Part shown: positions 8,484 through 17,645 of the stretch, in pieces
Layout of the letters: each line of letters starts with the position of its first letter
How positions within the stretch are numbered: position 1 is the first letter of the stretch
NCBI GenBank assembly: GCA_947462925.1
Contig: CANHQP010000003.1
Span: 1-64,000 of the forward strand
Source of the DNA: Flavobacteriia bacterium
Lineage (GTDB): Bacteria; Bacteroidota; Bacteroidia; Flavobacteriales_D; Crocinitomicaceae
DNA length: 64,000 bases
Direction of reading: 5' to 3'
Notes under the pieces: generated by a model
Seen by the model: only the letters and a program-made list of their open reading frames with translations
Told to the model about the DNA's origin: nothing
Databases searched by the model: none
Made by a program: the position numbers and the translations under genes

Positions 8484-11400
8484 TTATTTACCGTGACATT
8501 GCTTATATTTTTTGCCACTTCCACAAGGACAAGGTTCATTGCGGTTGATTTTTGGATCAGCAATCACTGGTTGTTTTTTCTCTGGCTCTCGAATGGAGTT
8601 TTGAATAGCTTCTTGATATCCTTCAGCTCCTTGAAAATTGGGTGTTTGAGTAGAAGTACTTACAGAACCCAATTGTGCTTTTTCATAACTATTTTGAGTA
8701 GTTACTTGCTTATTGGTGCTTTTAATTTCTTCTTGAAGTGCAGGAATATCCATTTTCACCAAAGTTTCAACTGTTTCTAGATTTAATCTTGCTAACATTG
8801 ATTTAAACAATTCAAAAGATTCGAGTTTATAAATCAAAAGTGGATCTTTTTGCTCGTAAACAGCTTGCTGAACAGAAGTTCTTAAATCGTCCATTTCACG
8901 CAAATGTTCTTTCCATTCATCGTCAATCATAGCCAATGTAATGTTGCGCTCATATGCTTTTGGTAAAGCGTTTCCATTTGAATTGTAAGCTTCTTCTAGG
9001 CTAACAACCATTTCCATCTCTTTCTTGCCATCAGTTAGAGGGAAAACGATATTTCTAAATTGATTTCCTGGTGTTTCATAAACCATTTTCACCTGAGGAA
9101 ATGCCTTTTCTGAAATTCGTAAATTTTTATTATTGTAGTGCTCTTGAACTGCTTCATAAACTTTTTCTGCAATCACAGCTTTGTCTGTTGTTGCGAATTC
9201 AGATTCAGTCACTGGAGATTCAATTCCTAAAACACGGTATAATTCAAGTGTGAAATCTTCAAATTGATTTGCATTTGGAAATCCAAAAACAATTGATTCT
9301 GAAACATCATAAAACATATTTGCGATATCTAAACCAAGTCGGTCTCCAAACAATGCATTGTGACGTTTTTTGTAAATTGCTTTACGTTGCGCGTTCATTA
9401 CATCATCATATTCCAATAATCGCTTACGCATTCCAAAGTTATTTTCTTCCACTTTTTTCTGCGCTCTTTCAATCGATTTTGAAACCATGCTGTGCGTAAT
9501 CACTTCACCTTCTTTCAATCCCAAACGGTCCATTATTTTCGCGATTCTTTCAGATCCAAACTTACGCATCAAATCATCTTCCAAAGAAACAAAAAACTGA
9601 GAAGAACCTGGATCACCTTGACGACCAGCACGACCTCTCAACTGACGGTCAACACGACGTGAATCGTGTCTTTCTGTACCGATAATTGCCAATCCTCCTG
9701 CTTCTTTAACGCCTTCACCTAGTTTGATATCGGTACCACGTCCAGCCATATTTGTCGCAATAGTTACAGAACCTGCTTTTCCAGCTTCCGCAACAATTTC
9801 AGCTTCTTTTTGGTGATATTTTGCATTCAATACTTGGTGATTAATTCCACGCATTTTCAACATTCGACTCAAAAATTCGGAAATCTCTACTGTCGTCGTT
9901 CCAACCAACACGGGTCTTCCTGCTTTTACCAATTTTTCGGTCTCGTCGATTACAGCAGCAAATTTCTCTCTTGCTGATCTAAAAACCATGTCATTATCAT
10001 CATTTCTTGAAATTGGACGATTCGTTGGAATAACTACTACATCTAATTTATAAATGTCCCAAAACTCTTTTGCTTCCGTTTCAGCTGTACCAGTCATACC
10101 GCATAATTTATGGTACATTCTGAAGTAATTTTGAAGCGTAATCGTCGCATATGTTTGAGTTGCCGCTTCAACAGTCACATCTTCTTTGGCCTCAATTGCT
10201 TGGTGCAATCCATCAGAATAACGACGACCTTCCATGATACGACCTGTCTGTTCATCAACGATCTTGATTTTCCCATCCATGATAACATATTCTACTTCTT
10301 TTTCAAATAGCGTATATGCTTTCAACAATTGATTGATAGAATGAATTCTTTCAGACTTGATGCTAAAATCTCTAATTAACGCATCTTTTCTAATTGCTAA
10401 TTCTTCTCCAACTATATTTGATTTAGACAATTTAGCAATTTCCCCTCCGATATCTGGAATGATGTAGAAATCTCTGTCTTCGCTTCCTGATACAAGGTCA
10501 ATTCCCTTTTCAGTTAATTCAATTGTGTTATTTTTTTCATCAATGACAAAAAACAATTCAGCATCAATTTTTTTCATGTGCTTGCCTTGTTCGGCCATGT
10601 ATGTATTTTCTGTCTTTTGCAAATGTGCTTTGATGCCCGGTTCAGACAAAAATTTAATCAACGCTTTATTTTTAGGTAAACCTCTGTGCGCACGCAACAA
10701 AGCAATTCCACCTTCTTCCAAAGCTGTTTTTAAATCTTTTTTGTCATCACCTGGACTGTTGATTACAGCCAATTGTTTTTTAGCTTCAACCAAACATTGA
10801 GTTACATACGCTTTTTGAGCGGCAACTACTTTTTCGATGCGTGGCTTTAACTCGTGAAATTCATGCTCATCACCTTTTGGCGTTGGTCCAGAGATAATCA
10901 AAGGCGTTCTCGCATCATCAATCAAAACTGAATCGACCTCATCGACAATGGCGAAGTGATGTTTTTGTTGAACAAGATCTTCTGTGCTGCTTGACATATT
11001 GTCACGCAAATAATCAAATCCAAATTCATTATTAGTTCCAAAAGTAATGTCAGCTAAGTAAGCTTCTTTTCTCTCAGGTGAATTTGGTCTGGTTTTATCC
11101 AAACATGCTACAGACAAACCATGAAATTGGTACAAAGGTCCCATCCATTCTGAGTCACGCTTTGATAAGTAATCATTTACAGTGACAAGGTGCACTCCTT
11201 TTCCAGAAAGTGCATTTAAATAAACTGGCAAAGTTGCAACCAACGTTTTACCTTCTCCAGTTTGCATTTCAGCAATATTTCCACGGTGAAGCACAGCTCC
11301 ACCCATCAATTGCACATCATAATGCACCATCGACCATTTTACAGGAGTTCCAGCCGCAGTCCATTCATTGTGCCAAATTGCTTTGTCGCCATCAATGGTA

Positions 11401-11837
11401 ATCCCGTCTTTTTGTGTCGCTAATTTTTTGTCAAAATCTAAGGCGGTAACCGACAATTGTCCATTTTCAGCCCAACGACGAGATGTTTCTTTTACAACTG
11501 CAAAAGCTTCTGGAAGAATTTCTTTCAAAACATCTTCAATGACAACATCAATATCTTTGGTTAATTTATCTATTTCGTCAAAAAGATCTTCCTTATCCAA
11601 GACAGATATTTCAGTCCCATTTGCTTTTTCTTTCAAAGCAACAATTTGCTCATCAAGTTCTTTGGTTGCCTCCTTAATTTTTGCTTGAAAACCAAATGTT
11701 TTAGCTCTCAACTCATCATCAGAGATACTTTTGAATTGCTCAAAAAACTGATTTGATTGATCAATAATAGGTTGATATTCTTTTCTGTCTTGAGATGTTT
11801 TATCTCCAAATATTTTTTTTAATAGTCCTGCAATCAT
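8484..11837 (-). CDS. secA: Preprotein translocase ATPase SecA
   Basis: The motor of the Sec translocon, driving unfolded proteins through SecYEG. At 1117 residues it is of the long Bacteroidota type. Walker A is MQTGEGKTLVA (about residues 191-201) and Walker B is IVDEVDSVLIDDA (about 297-309). The helicase-like motifs TNMAGRGTDI and QLRGRAGRQGDPG are intact. The insertions in the N-terminal third and after the first nucleotide-binding domain are characteristic of this phylum. The C-terminus carries the zinc-binding SEC-C motif (CPCGSGKKYKQCHG), which contacts SecB or ribosomes in other bacteria. It is a single-gene transcript with its own terminator, and a TATTTTTG -7-like box lies at 11860-11867. 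Confidence 0.98.
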   Translation of the reverse strand: MIAGLLKKIFGDKTSQDRKEYQPIIDQSNQFFEQFKSISDDELRAKTFGFQAKIKEATKELDEQIVALKEKANGTEISVLDKEDLFDEIDKLTKDIDVVIEDVLKEILPEAFAVVKETSRRWAENGQLSVTALDFDKKLATQKDGITIDGDKAIWHNEWTAAGTPVKWSMVHYDVQLMGGAVLHRGNIAEMQTGEGKTLVATLPVYLNALSGKGVHLVTVNDYLSKRDSEWMGPLYQFHGLSVACLDKTRPNSPERKEAYLADITFGTNNEFGFDYLRDNMSSSTEDLVQQKHHFAIVDEVDSVLIDDARTPLIISGPTPKGDEHEFHELKPRIEKVVAAQKAYVTQCLVEAKKQLAVINSPGDDKKDLKTALEEGGIALLRAHRGLPKNKALIKFLSEPGIKAHLQKTENTYMAEQGKHMKKIDAELFFVIDEKNNTIELTEKGIDLVSGSEDRDFYIIPDIGGEIAKLSKSNIVGEELAIRKDALIRDFSIKSERIHSINQLLKAYTLFEKEVEYVIMDGKIKIVDEQTGRIMEGRRYSDGLHQAIEAKEDVTVEAATQTYATITLQNYFRMYHKLCGMTGTAETEAKEFWDIYKLDVVVIPTNRPISRNDDNDMVFRSAREKFAAVIDETEKLVKAGRPVLVGTTTVEISEFLSRMLKMRGINHQVLNAKYHQKEAEIVAEAGKAGSVTIATNMAGRGTDIKLGEGVKEAGGLAIIGTERHDSRRVDRQLRGRAGRQGDPGSSQFFVSLEDDLMRKFGSERIAKIMDRLGLKEGEVITHSMVSKSIERAQKKVEENNFGMRKRLLEYDDVMNAQRKAIYKKRHNALFGDRLGLDIANMFYDVSESIVFGFPNANQFEDFTLELYRVLGIESPVTESEFATTDKAVIAEKVYEAVQEHYNNKNLRISEKAFPQVKMVYETPGNQFRNIVFPLTDGKKEMEMVVSLEEAYNSNGNALPKAYERNITLAMIDDEWKEHLREMDDLRTSVQQAVYEQKDPLLIYKLESFELFKSMLARLNLETVETLVKMDIPALQEEIKSTNKQVTTQNSYEKAQLGSVSTSTQTPNFQGAEGYQEAIQNSIREPEKKQPVIADPKINRNEPCPCGSGKKYKQCHGK

Positions 11838-11859
11838 GATTCTTTAAAATTCAGAAGCT

Positions 11860-11867
11860 CAAAAATA
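11860..11867 (-). promoter_or_regulatory. -7 promoter box of secA (candidate)
   Basis: TATTTTTG on the minus strand, 22 nt upstream of the secA ATG. No well-spaced -33 TTG was found. Confidence 0.35.
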
Positions 11868-11990
11868 GTTTAAAAATCCCTAAGCTTATTAATAAAAATT
11901 ACATTTTTCATTTGTCAGAAATTGTTCCAAAATTAAGTTTACTGACAAATTGACTGAAATACATTTTACATTTCGAAAAAAGGCAAAAAA

Positions 11991-12012
11991 AAAGGGTTCC
12001 AAGGAACCCTTT
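11991..12012 (-). terminator. Intrinsic terminator after the 864-residue cargo gene
   Basis: Perfect 10-bp stem (AAAGGGTTCC / GGAACCCTTT) with a 2-nt centre. On the minus strand it is followed by a long T run. Confidence 0.85.
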
Positions 12013-12031
12013 GATATTTTTTAAAATGTAT

Positions 12032-14626
12032 TTATTTCAGCAATGTAACACTTCCTGTGATCTTTCGTCTTTCATCAGAAAGTGTTGTTTTGAATTCGAT
12101 TTGCCAAATGTAGTCTCCTTCTTTACAAAGTCCCGTTGAACCTAAATAAGTTCCATCCCAACCATATTCTTGATCTCTTGTTTCAAATACGACTTCTCCC
12201 CAACGATTAAAGATAACCATTTTATAATCAAATGGATCAAAACCTGACGTAAACACAGGTTTAAATATTGGATTATACTCGTCTTCATCGGGAGTAAAAC
12301 TGTTAGGAACATAATAAATAATAGCATCTTGCACTTCTATATTGGCAGTAGTTGTATCTGTACAACCCAAAATAGAGTAAGCAATTAATGTTATTTGATA
12401 ACTCCCAGGTTCAGCCGAAGGAAAATAATGTCCTGGATTAATTTCTAAAGAATTAGCCGAAGCATCACCAAAATTCCAAACGTATGTTTCCGCACCTGTT
12501 GATTCGTTTGTGAACTGTGCATAAGTATCAATCAAAGACAAAACAGTCGGAGTTGTTGAAAATGCTGCCACCGGATTGGCGTTTGCACAAACGATTGAAT
12601 TAATTGTTGTCTGCCCGACACAACCATTTGGTGTTGTTGAGACCAACGTTACATCATAACAATTAACGTCAGTATAAGTTGTAGTTACCGTATTTGGATT
12701 AGTAGATGTAGTCCCATTTCCTAAATTCCATGAATAGGTATTTCCGGTAGGATTCGTGTTTGTATAGGTTACAACAACGGGTACACAACCAGCAGAAACA
12801 CTTGCTACAAAACTAACTATTGGGGTTGGGGTTACAGAAACAACCACTTGATCGGTATTTACACAACCATTTGCATCAGTTCCTATCACATTATATGTAG
12901 CTGTTGCTGGTGGAGTAAATAAAACACCATTCAATACACTATTATCCCAAGCATAAGAAACAGCACCTTGACCTGCAAGAATTAAAGATACTCCATAACA
13001 GATAAGTGTATCATTTCCAGCGCTTACTATTGGCAAAGGATTGACAGTGATTGTTACCTGATCTGACCCTGAACATCCCGTTGGATTATTATCTGTTGCT
13101 GTATAAGTAACAGTCCCCACGGCAGGAACAAATGAAACACCATCTAAGACTCCATTATCCCAAGTGTAAGAAGTTCCACCAGAACCAATCAGTGTTACTG
13201 CAGTTCCGCTACAAACGGTTTGATCTGGACCTGCACTAATAACGGGATAAAGATTCACCGTTACTAATACATCATCAGAACTTGTACAAAGATTCGCATC
13301 TACAAGCGTTAACGTATAGGTTTGAGTAACATTTGGACTAAATGCAAGTCCGTTCGTTATTCCTCCTGTCCAAGTTGGATTGGGTCCTGTACTATTTAGA
13401 GTAACGGGGCTACCGATACAAACAGCTTGATCTGGACCTGCATTGGCAATCGGAAGCGCATTTACTGTCACAACAACAGCATCTGTTGATGTACAGCCAT
13501 TTACTGTCGAAGTAAGTGTATAAGTTGTGGTTACAGTTGGCACAAATGAAACTCCATCAATAACTCCATTGTCCCAAGTCAATCCTGATCCTGTTCCTGT
13601 CAAAACAATTGGAAAACCAGCACAAAGAGCTACATCATTTCCAGCATTTACAATTGGAAGTGGAGTAACTGTCACCAAAACTTGATCAGTAGCGGTACAT
13701 CCATTTGTTGTTCCTATAACTGTATAAATACCAGTTGAAACGGGAACAAAAGGAACTGCATCCGTAACTCCGTTATCCCAAGCATAAGTTGTGGCTAAAG
13801 TACCTGCTAAAGTAACAGGATCACCAGCACAAACAGTTTGATCAACTCCAGCATCCACTTGTGGATCATTCACAACTACTGTAGTTGTAGAAGTACAAGG
13901 TTGACCATTACCACCAATAACTGTTACGATATAATCATAACTTCCAGGTGCTGAAGGAACAGGTACATTCGCAGGATTTTGTTGATTTGAAGTAAATCCA
14001 TTCGGTCCAGTCCAAGAGTATCCTGAGGCACCTGCAACTGTAGAAGCAGTTAAATTAGCTGAAGCCCCGGGGCAAATTGGCCCACTATTTCCTGTTGTCA
14101 CAGAACATGCGCAACTTATCCCCGCAGAACCGTTGGAAGAAAGTGTAATATTTCCTACGCCACCGTTGTAGTTGGTGGATAAGATAATATACACTTCCCC
14201 AGGCAAAACGTTGGACGCATCCATTGTTTCCGTATTTGAGGTCGAAAAACTACAATCTACATCATTGGTGGTAGACAAACTGGCACAACCAGTAGCTAAA
14301 TCTGTAAATGGTCCCCACATGATTGCATCAGCATCTATTGGATTTCCATTAGCGTTGGTTTGGGAAATAGTTACTGATAAATTACCAGGTGATTGAACCG
14401 TAACATAATACCATGATGGGTTTGGCGTTGAACCCAAACATCCATAAATTCCATTTCCACCCAAGCTTGGAACACCTGTTAAACTTGGAAAAGTGGTAGA
14501 GTTATCATTACAAAATTGTGTTGCAGTATTACAGGCTGCAGGTGCGGTTGTAGGTCCTCCTCCGCCTCCCGCTAAAGCGGAAGTTGAAGTGAAAATTAAC
14601 AATAGGTAGAATAATATATTTTTCAT
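12032..14626 (-). CDS. PKD/Ig-repeat surface protein with T9SS type B (gliding-motility CTD) sorting domain
   Basis: 864 residues. The signal peptide ends near TSALAGG. Residues ~30-170 form a lectin-like or PPC-like N-terminal domain. Five tandem Ig-like repeats of about 65 residues follow, each with AGxDxxxC near its start, (T/A)WDNGV(x)DGV(S/L)F in the middle and a closing VTVxPLP. Then come two PKD domains (YSWNLGNG, YVWNFGDAS). The C-terminal type B sorting domain begins YVPNSFTPDEDEYN and includes FNRWGEVVFE and WDG. T9SS exports such proteins and releases or attaches them at the cell surface; the ligand is unknown. A small secreted-protein gene lies 21 nt upstream in the same orientation, probably co-transcribed. 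Confidence 0.9.
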   Translation of the reverse strand: MKNILFYLLLIFTSTSALAGGGGGPTTAPAACNTATQFCNDNSTTFPSLTGVPSLGGNGIYGCLGSTPNPSWYYVTVQSPGNLSVTISQTNANGNPIDADAIMWGPFTDLATGCASLSTTNDVDCSFSTSNTETMDASNVLPGEVYIILSTNYNGGVGNITLSSNGSAGISCACSVTTGNSGPICPGASANLTASTVAGASGYSWTGPNGFTSNQQNPANVPVPSAPGSYDYIVTVIGGNGQPCTSTTTVVVNDPQVDAGVDQTVCAGDPVTLAGTLATTYAWDNGVTDAVPFVPVSTGIYTVIGTTNGCTATDQVLVTVTPLPIVNAGNDVALCAGFPIVLTGTGSGLTWDNGVIDGVSFVPTVTTTYTLTSTVNGCTSTDAVVVTVNALPIANAGPDQAVCIGSPVTLNSTGPNPTWTGGITNGLAFSPNVTQTYTLTLVDANLCTSSDDVLVTVNLYPVISAGPDQTVCSGTAVTLIGSGGTSYTWDNGVLDGVSFVPAVGTVTYTATDNNPTGCSGSDQVTITVNPLPIVSAGNDTLICYGVSLILAGQGAVSYAWDNSVLNGVLFTPPATATYNVIGTDANGCVNTDQVVVSVTPTPIVSFVASVSAGCVPVVVTYTNTNPTGNTYSWNLGNGTTSTNPNTVTTTYTDVNCYDVTLVSTTPNGCVGQTTINSIVCANANPVAAFSTTPTVLSLIDTYAQFTNESTGAETYVWNFGDASANSLEINPGHYFPSAEPGSYQITLIAYSILGCTDTTTANIEVQDAIIYYVPNSFTPDEDEYNPIFKPVFTSGFDPFDYKMVIFNRWGEVVFETRDQEYGWDGTYLGSTGLCKEGDYIWQIEFKTTLSDERRKITGSVTLLK

Positions 14627-14647
14627 CTCTTAAAATAAATTTTAAAA

Positions 14648-15037
14648 CTAATTTTCTCTAATCAAATGGATTGTCTCACTACCTTGAGGATAACTGATTG
14701 TGAAAAAACATTCGTTTTCAGTAATATCCGTTATTTGGACATTGAATTTCTCAATGACTTGATTAGAAGATTGATTATCCAAATAAAATTGCTCAATTGA
14801 AAAGCCACCTTTGATTTCTGAGATTGCTTTGTAAGATCTCACAATTTGATTATTCATTTTCAAATGAAAAACATTGTTTTCAATGACAACTTTATTGAAA
14901 TCTTTAACTTGTCCAACTTCAGGATCAAAGGAAAAATTACCTGTAACAGAAAATGTAATATTGTTATTGTCCTGCGCACTAGCATTGAGACACACTGCAG
15001 AAAATAAAATAAAAAAGATGTATTTGAAGCTTTTCAT
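14648..15037 (-). CDS. Small secreted hypothetical protein preceding type B cargo gene
   Basis: 129 residues with a clear signal peptide (MKSFKYIFFILFSAVCLNAS, cleavage near ASAQ). The mature part is about 108 residues, beta-rich and without cysteines or recognisable motifs. It lies 21 nt upstream of the 864-residue type B cargo gene, so the pair is probably one transcript. Two other small secreted proteins occupy the same position upstream of type B cargo genes at 43,913 and 47,359. I see no convincing sequence match between this one and those two. Function unknown. Confidence 0.75.
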   Translation of the reverse strand: MKSFKYIFFILFSAVCLNASAQDNNNITFSVTGNFSFDPEVGQVKDFNKVVIENNVFHLKMNNQIVRSYKAISEIKGGFSIEQFYLDNQSSNQVIEKFNVQITDITENECFFTISYPQGSETIHLIREN

Positions 15038-15125
15038 AGATTGTAAATCTTTTAACTTAAATTAATTTGTCTATTAATTTAGACGAACAAAGATAACCTA
15101 GGTTGCTTTAAATACAATACAATAT

Positions 15126-16745
15126 TTAACTTTTCTTTTGAAAAAATGACTTTAAAGTTGAATAAAAGAAAAGTAGATAAAACGAGATAAACAAAAGAAC
15201 TGAAATCCAATAAAATATACTAGAAATTGATGAGTAAAAAGTAGGTCCCTCTGCCAATGAAATTTTTTGAGTAATCAAACCACTATTGCGGCCAATTTTT
15301 TCTTCCAAAACATTTCCATATTTATCGATTATAGCAGAAACACCACTATTTGAACTTTTTGCAATTGGAATTCGACTTTGAATCGCCATTCCAACATTGT
15401 TGTACAAATATTGCTTCGAACCAGTTAAATCTTTGTTCCAATTTTCATTTGCAGCGATCACTATCAAATCAGATTCATCTGCCTTTTCAGCCATGATTAG
15501 TGGGAACACACTTTCATAACACAGCATGGGCGTATAGTTAATCTTAGTTTTGGTTTGATGAATTTCAACTCCATTTTGATAATAAGAAATCTTGGCGTTT
15601 CCACCCACTAAATCTGCCAGATTCGCCATAAATGGAAATTCTTTCAAAAATGGTATTCGCTCTTGAAATGGAACAAAAAATTTCTTGCTTCGAATCGGTG
15701 AACGATCGCCATAAGTGATTGACAAAGCGATGTTGTGCGTCAAATAGTAATATTTATTCGCTGGATCATATGACGCGTAAGGATCTTCTTCAGCAGTCGA
15801 TTTGGTAAGTGTAAATCCATAACCTCCAGTGCAAATGGTTGTTTGAGGATATTCTTTTAGATGCTGATAAATCGATGTAAAAGCTTTTTCTTGATTGATG
15901 CTCATCAACCAACCTAAATTGGGAATCACTACTTCTGGCCACACAATCAATTCACTTTTTTCTTTCAATCCTTTCTCTGAAAGATGAATTAACGAATCTG
16001 TTATTCTTTCTGGGTGAAAGGAATATTCTTTTGTGTTTGAATTCAAGAAAGTGTGCAATACGGAAATCTTTCTCAAATCTTCTGTTCCTTGTTTTTGATA
16101 AAGCGACAAGGAAATCAATATTGGAATGAAAATTACCGAAACTGCAACTATCAAAGGTTTTACAATCTTCACTTTCTGCTTGATTTTGACAATCAAATTG
16201 TAAATCAAAAAATTGCAAGCCAACAACCAAACACTTCCGCCTTCGATTCCAATAAATTCATAATGTTGAATCATTTTAGGAAACATACCAAAACCACTTC
16301 CCAAAGCAAGATACGGTGTTCCTAGCAACCAATTTTGATTCAAAAATTCTACACTCAACCAAGTAACAGCGAAGAAAATAAATCTCCACATTTTTCCGTA
16401 CTTCTGTCCAACCCAAATTATCGGAATCAATGCCAAAGAAAGCGAAAGCGATTCAAAGGTAACTCCTGTTAAAAAAGATTGTGGAGAAGTCGTTCCAAGC
16501 CACTTCAAACTGATTACAATCCAAATGAAATGGGCAATAAAATTGGCAAAAAAAACAGCGAAATATTTCGATTTACCAGTAATTTTTTCGATTTCGTCAA
16601 ATGCCAAAAACAGCGGAATCAATCCGATAAAAATTAAAGGAAAAATGCCATAAGTCGGCCAACCGAAAGTCATCAAAAGTCCTGAAATAATTGGAAAAAC
16701 CACTGTTCCCAAAATCCAGATTTTCATTTTTGACGGTTGATTCAT
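15126..16745 (-). CDS. lnt: Apolipoprotein N-acyltransferase
   Basis: Adds the third acyl chain to lipoproteins at the outer face of the inner membrane. The 539-residue protein has an N-terminal bundle of about six membrane segments. A periplasmic carbon-nitrogen hydrolase domain follows (about residues 225-500), with LIVWPEVVIP carrying the catalytic Glu and MLCYESVFP carrying the nucleophilic Cys. A last membrane segment closes the protein. An internal ATG (MKIWILG, 16727) is a possible alternative start. It is followed after a short gap by no related gene; hemF lies 15 nt upstream in the same orientation. The several lipoproteins in this window (OmpH-like, BamD, FKBPs) would be its substrates. 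Confidence 0.93.
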   Translation of the reverse strand: MNQPSKMKIWILGTVVFPIISGLLMTFGWPTYGIFPLIFIGLIPLFLAFDEIEKITGKSKYFAVFFANFIAHFIWIVISLKWLGTTSPQSFLTGVTFESLSLSLALIPIIWVGQKYGKMWRFIFFAVTWLSVEFLNQNWLLGTPYLALGSGFGMFPKMIQHYEFIGIEGGSVWLLACNFLIYNLIVKIKQKVKIVKPLIVAVSVIFIPILISLSLYQKQGTEDLRKISVLHTFLNSNTKEYSFHPERITDSLIHLSEKGLKEKSELIVWPEVVIPNLGWLMSINQEKAFTSIYQHLKEYPQTTICTGGYGFTLTKSTAEEDPYASYDPANKYYYLTHNIALSITYGDRSPIRSKKFFVPFQERIPFLKEFPFMANLADLVGGNAKISYYQNGVEIHQTKTKINYTPMLCYESVFPLIMAEKADESDLIVIAANENWNKDLTGSKQYLYNNVGMAIQSRIPIAKSSNSGVSAIIDKYGNVLEEKIGRNSGLITQKISLAEGPTFYSSISSIFYWISVLLFISFYLLFFYSTLKSFFQKKS

Positions 16746-16760
16746 ATTTCCAAATTTAAA

Positions 16761-17645
16761 TCATTTTTTTCCTTGCAGGTATTGTAAGGTTTTTTCTTCT
16801 CGTGAGCCTTTTTCTGGCTGAAAATTATACTCCCAATTCGCATTTGCAGGCAAACTCATTAAAATCGATTCAGTTCTTCCGCCGGAATGTAGACCGAATT
16901 TGGTTCCTCGGTCATTCACCAAGTTGAATTCAACATATCTGCCTCTGCGCAAATTTCTCCAACGAATTTCTTCTTCAGAGAATGGTAAATCGCGCCCTAA
17001 AGCAGCTTGTTTTCCATAAATTTTAGGGAAATTAGTTCCTAGTTCAATCGCAAAAGCCAATAATTGTTCTTTGGATAAATTGCTGTTATTTTCTGACAAA
17101 TGGTCGTAAAAAATACCGCCGATTCCTCGTGTTTCATTTCTGTGCGGAATGTAGAAATATTCATCTGCCCATTTTTTGAATTTTTCATAAAAACCAGCAT
17201 CAAAATCAGCACAAATTTGCTTCAAATCGTTGTGAAACATTTCAGCCTGACTTTCTATTACATAATGAGGTGTCAAATCAATTCCACCGCCAAACCAATA
17301 AACACCTTCGTCCATTTGGAAATAGCGCACATTCATGTGAATGATTGGAACATGCGGATTATTTGGATGCAAAACAATCGAAACGCCGGTTGCGAAAAAA
17401 GTTTTCCCTCCCAAGCCCAATTGTTTACTCATTTCTGGAGTCACATCACCATGAACTGCGGAGAAAGCAACACCACCTTTTTCGAGTAAATCGCCTTTGG
17501 TTATAATTCGCGTTCTTCCGCCTCCGCCTTCTGCTCTATCCCACAAATCTTCAGTAAATTTGGCTTTTCCATCCAAATGTTCTAATCCTTTGCAAATAGT
17601 GTCTTGTAAGGTCTTGAATTGTGATGCAATTTCTTCTTTAGTCAT
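16761..17645 (-). CDS. hemF: Oxygen-dependent coproporphyrinogen III oxidase
   Basis: Converts coproporphyrinogen III to protoporphyrinogen IX in haem synthesis using O2, so the organism is at least aerotolerant. Family hallmarks are EDLWDRAEGGGGRTRI near the N-terminus, GGVAFSAVHG, IHMNVRYF, WFGGGIDLTPHY, the FYIPHRNETRGIGGIFYDH stretch, and a C-terminal WRNLRRGRYVEFNLV...RGTKFGL. I start at the ATG at 17645 (MTKEEIAS) because it aligns with the usual family N-terminus. An upstream in-frame ATG at 17672 would overlap the preceding LysM gene by 35 nt instead of 8. Transcription is probably continuous from that gene. Confidence 0.93.
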   Translation of the reverse strand: MTKEEIASQFKTLQDTICKGLEHLDGKAKFTEDLWDRAEGGGGRTRIITKGDLLEKGGVAFSAVHGDVTPEMSKQLGLGGKTFFATGVSIVLHPNNPHVPIIHMNVRYFQMDEGVYWFGGGIDLTPHYVIESQAEMFHNDLKQICADFDAGFYEKFKKWADEYFYIPHRNETRGIGGIFYDHLSENNSNLSKEQLLAFAIELGTNFPKIYGKQAALGRDLPFSEEEIRWRNLRRGRYVEFNLVNDRGTKFGLHSGGRTESILMSLPANANWEYNFQPEKGSREEKTLQYLQGKK

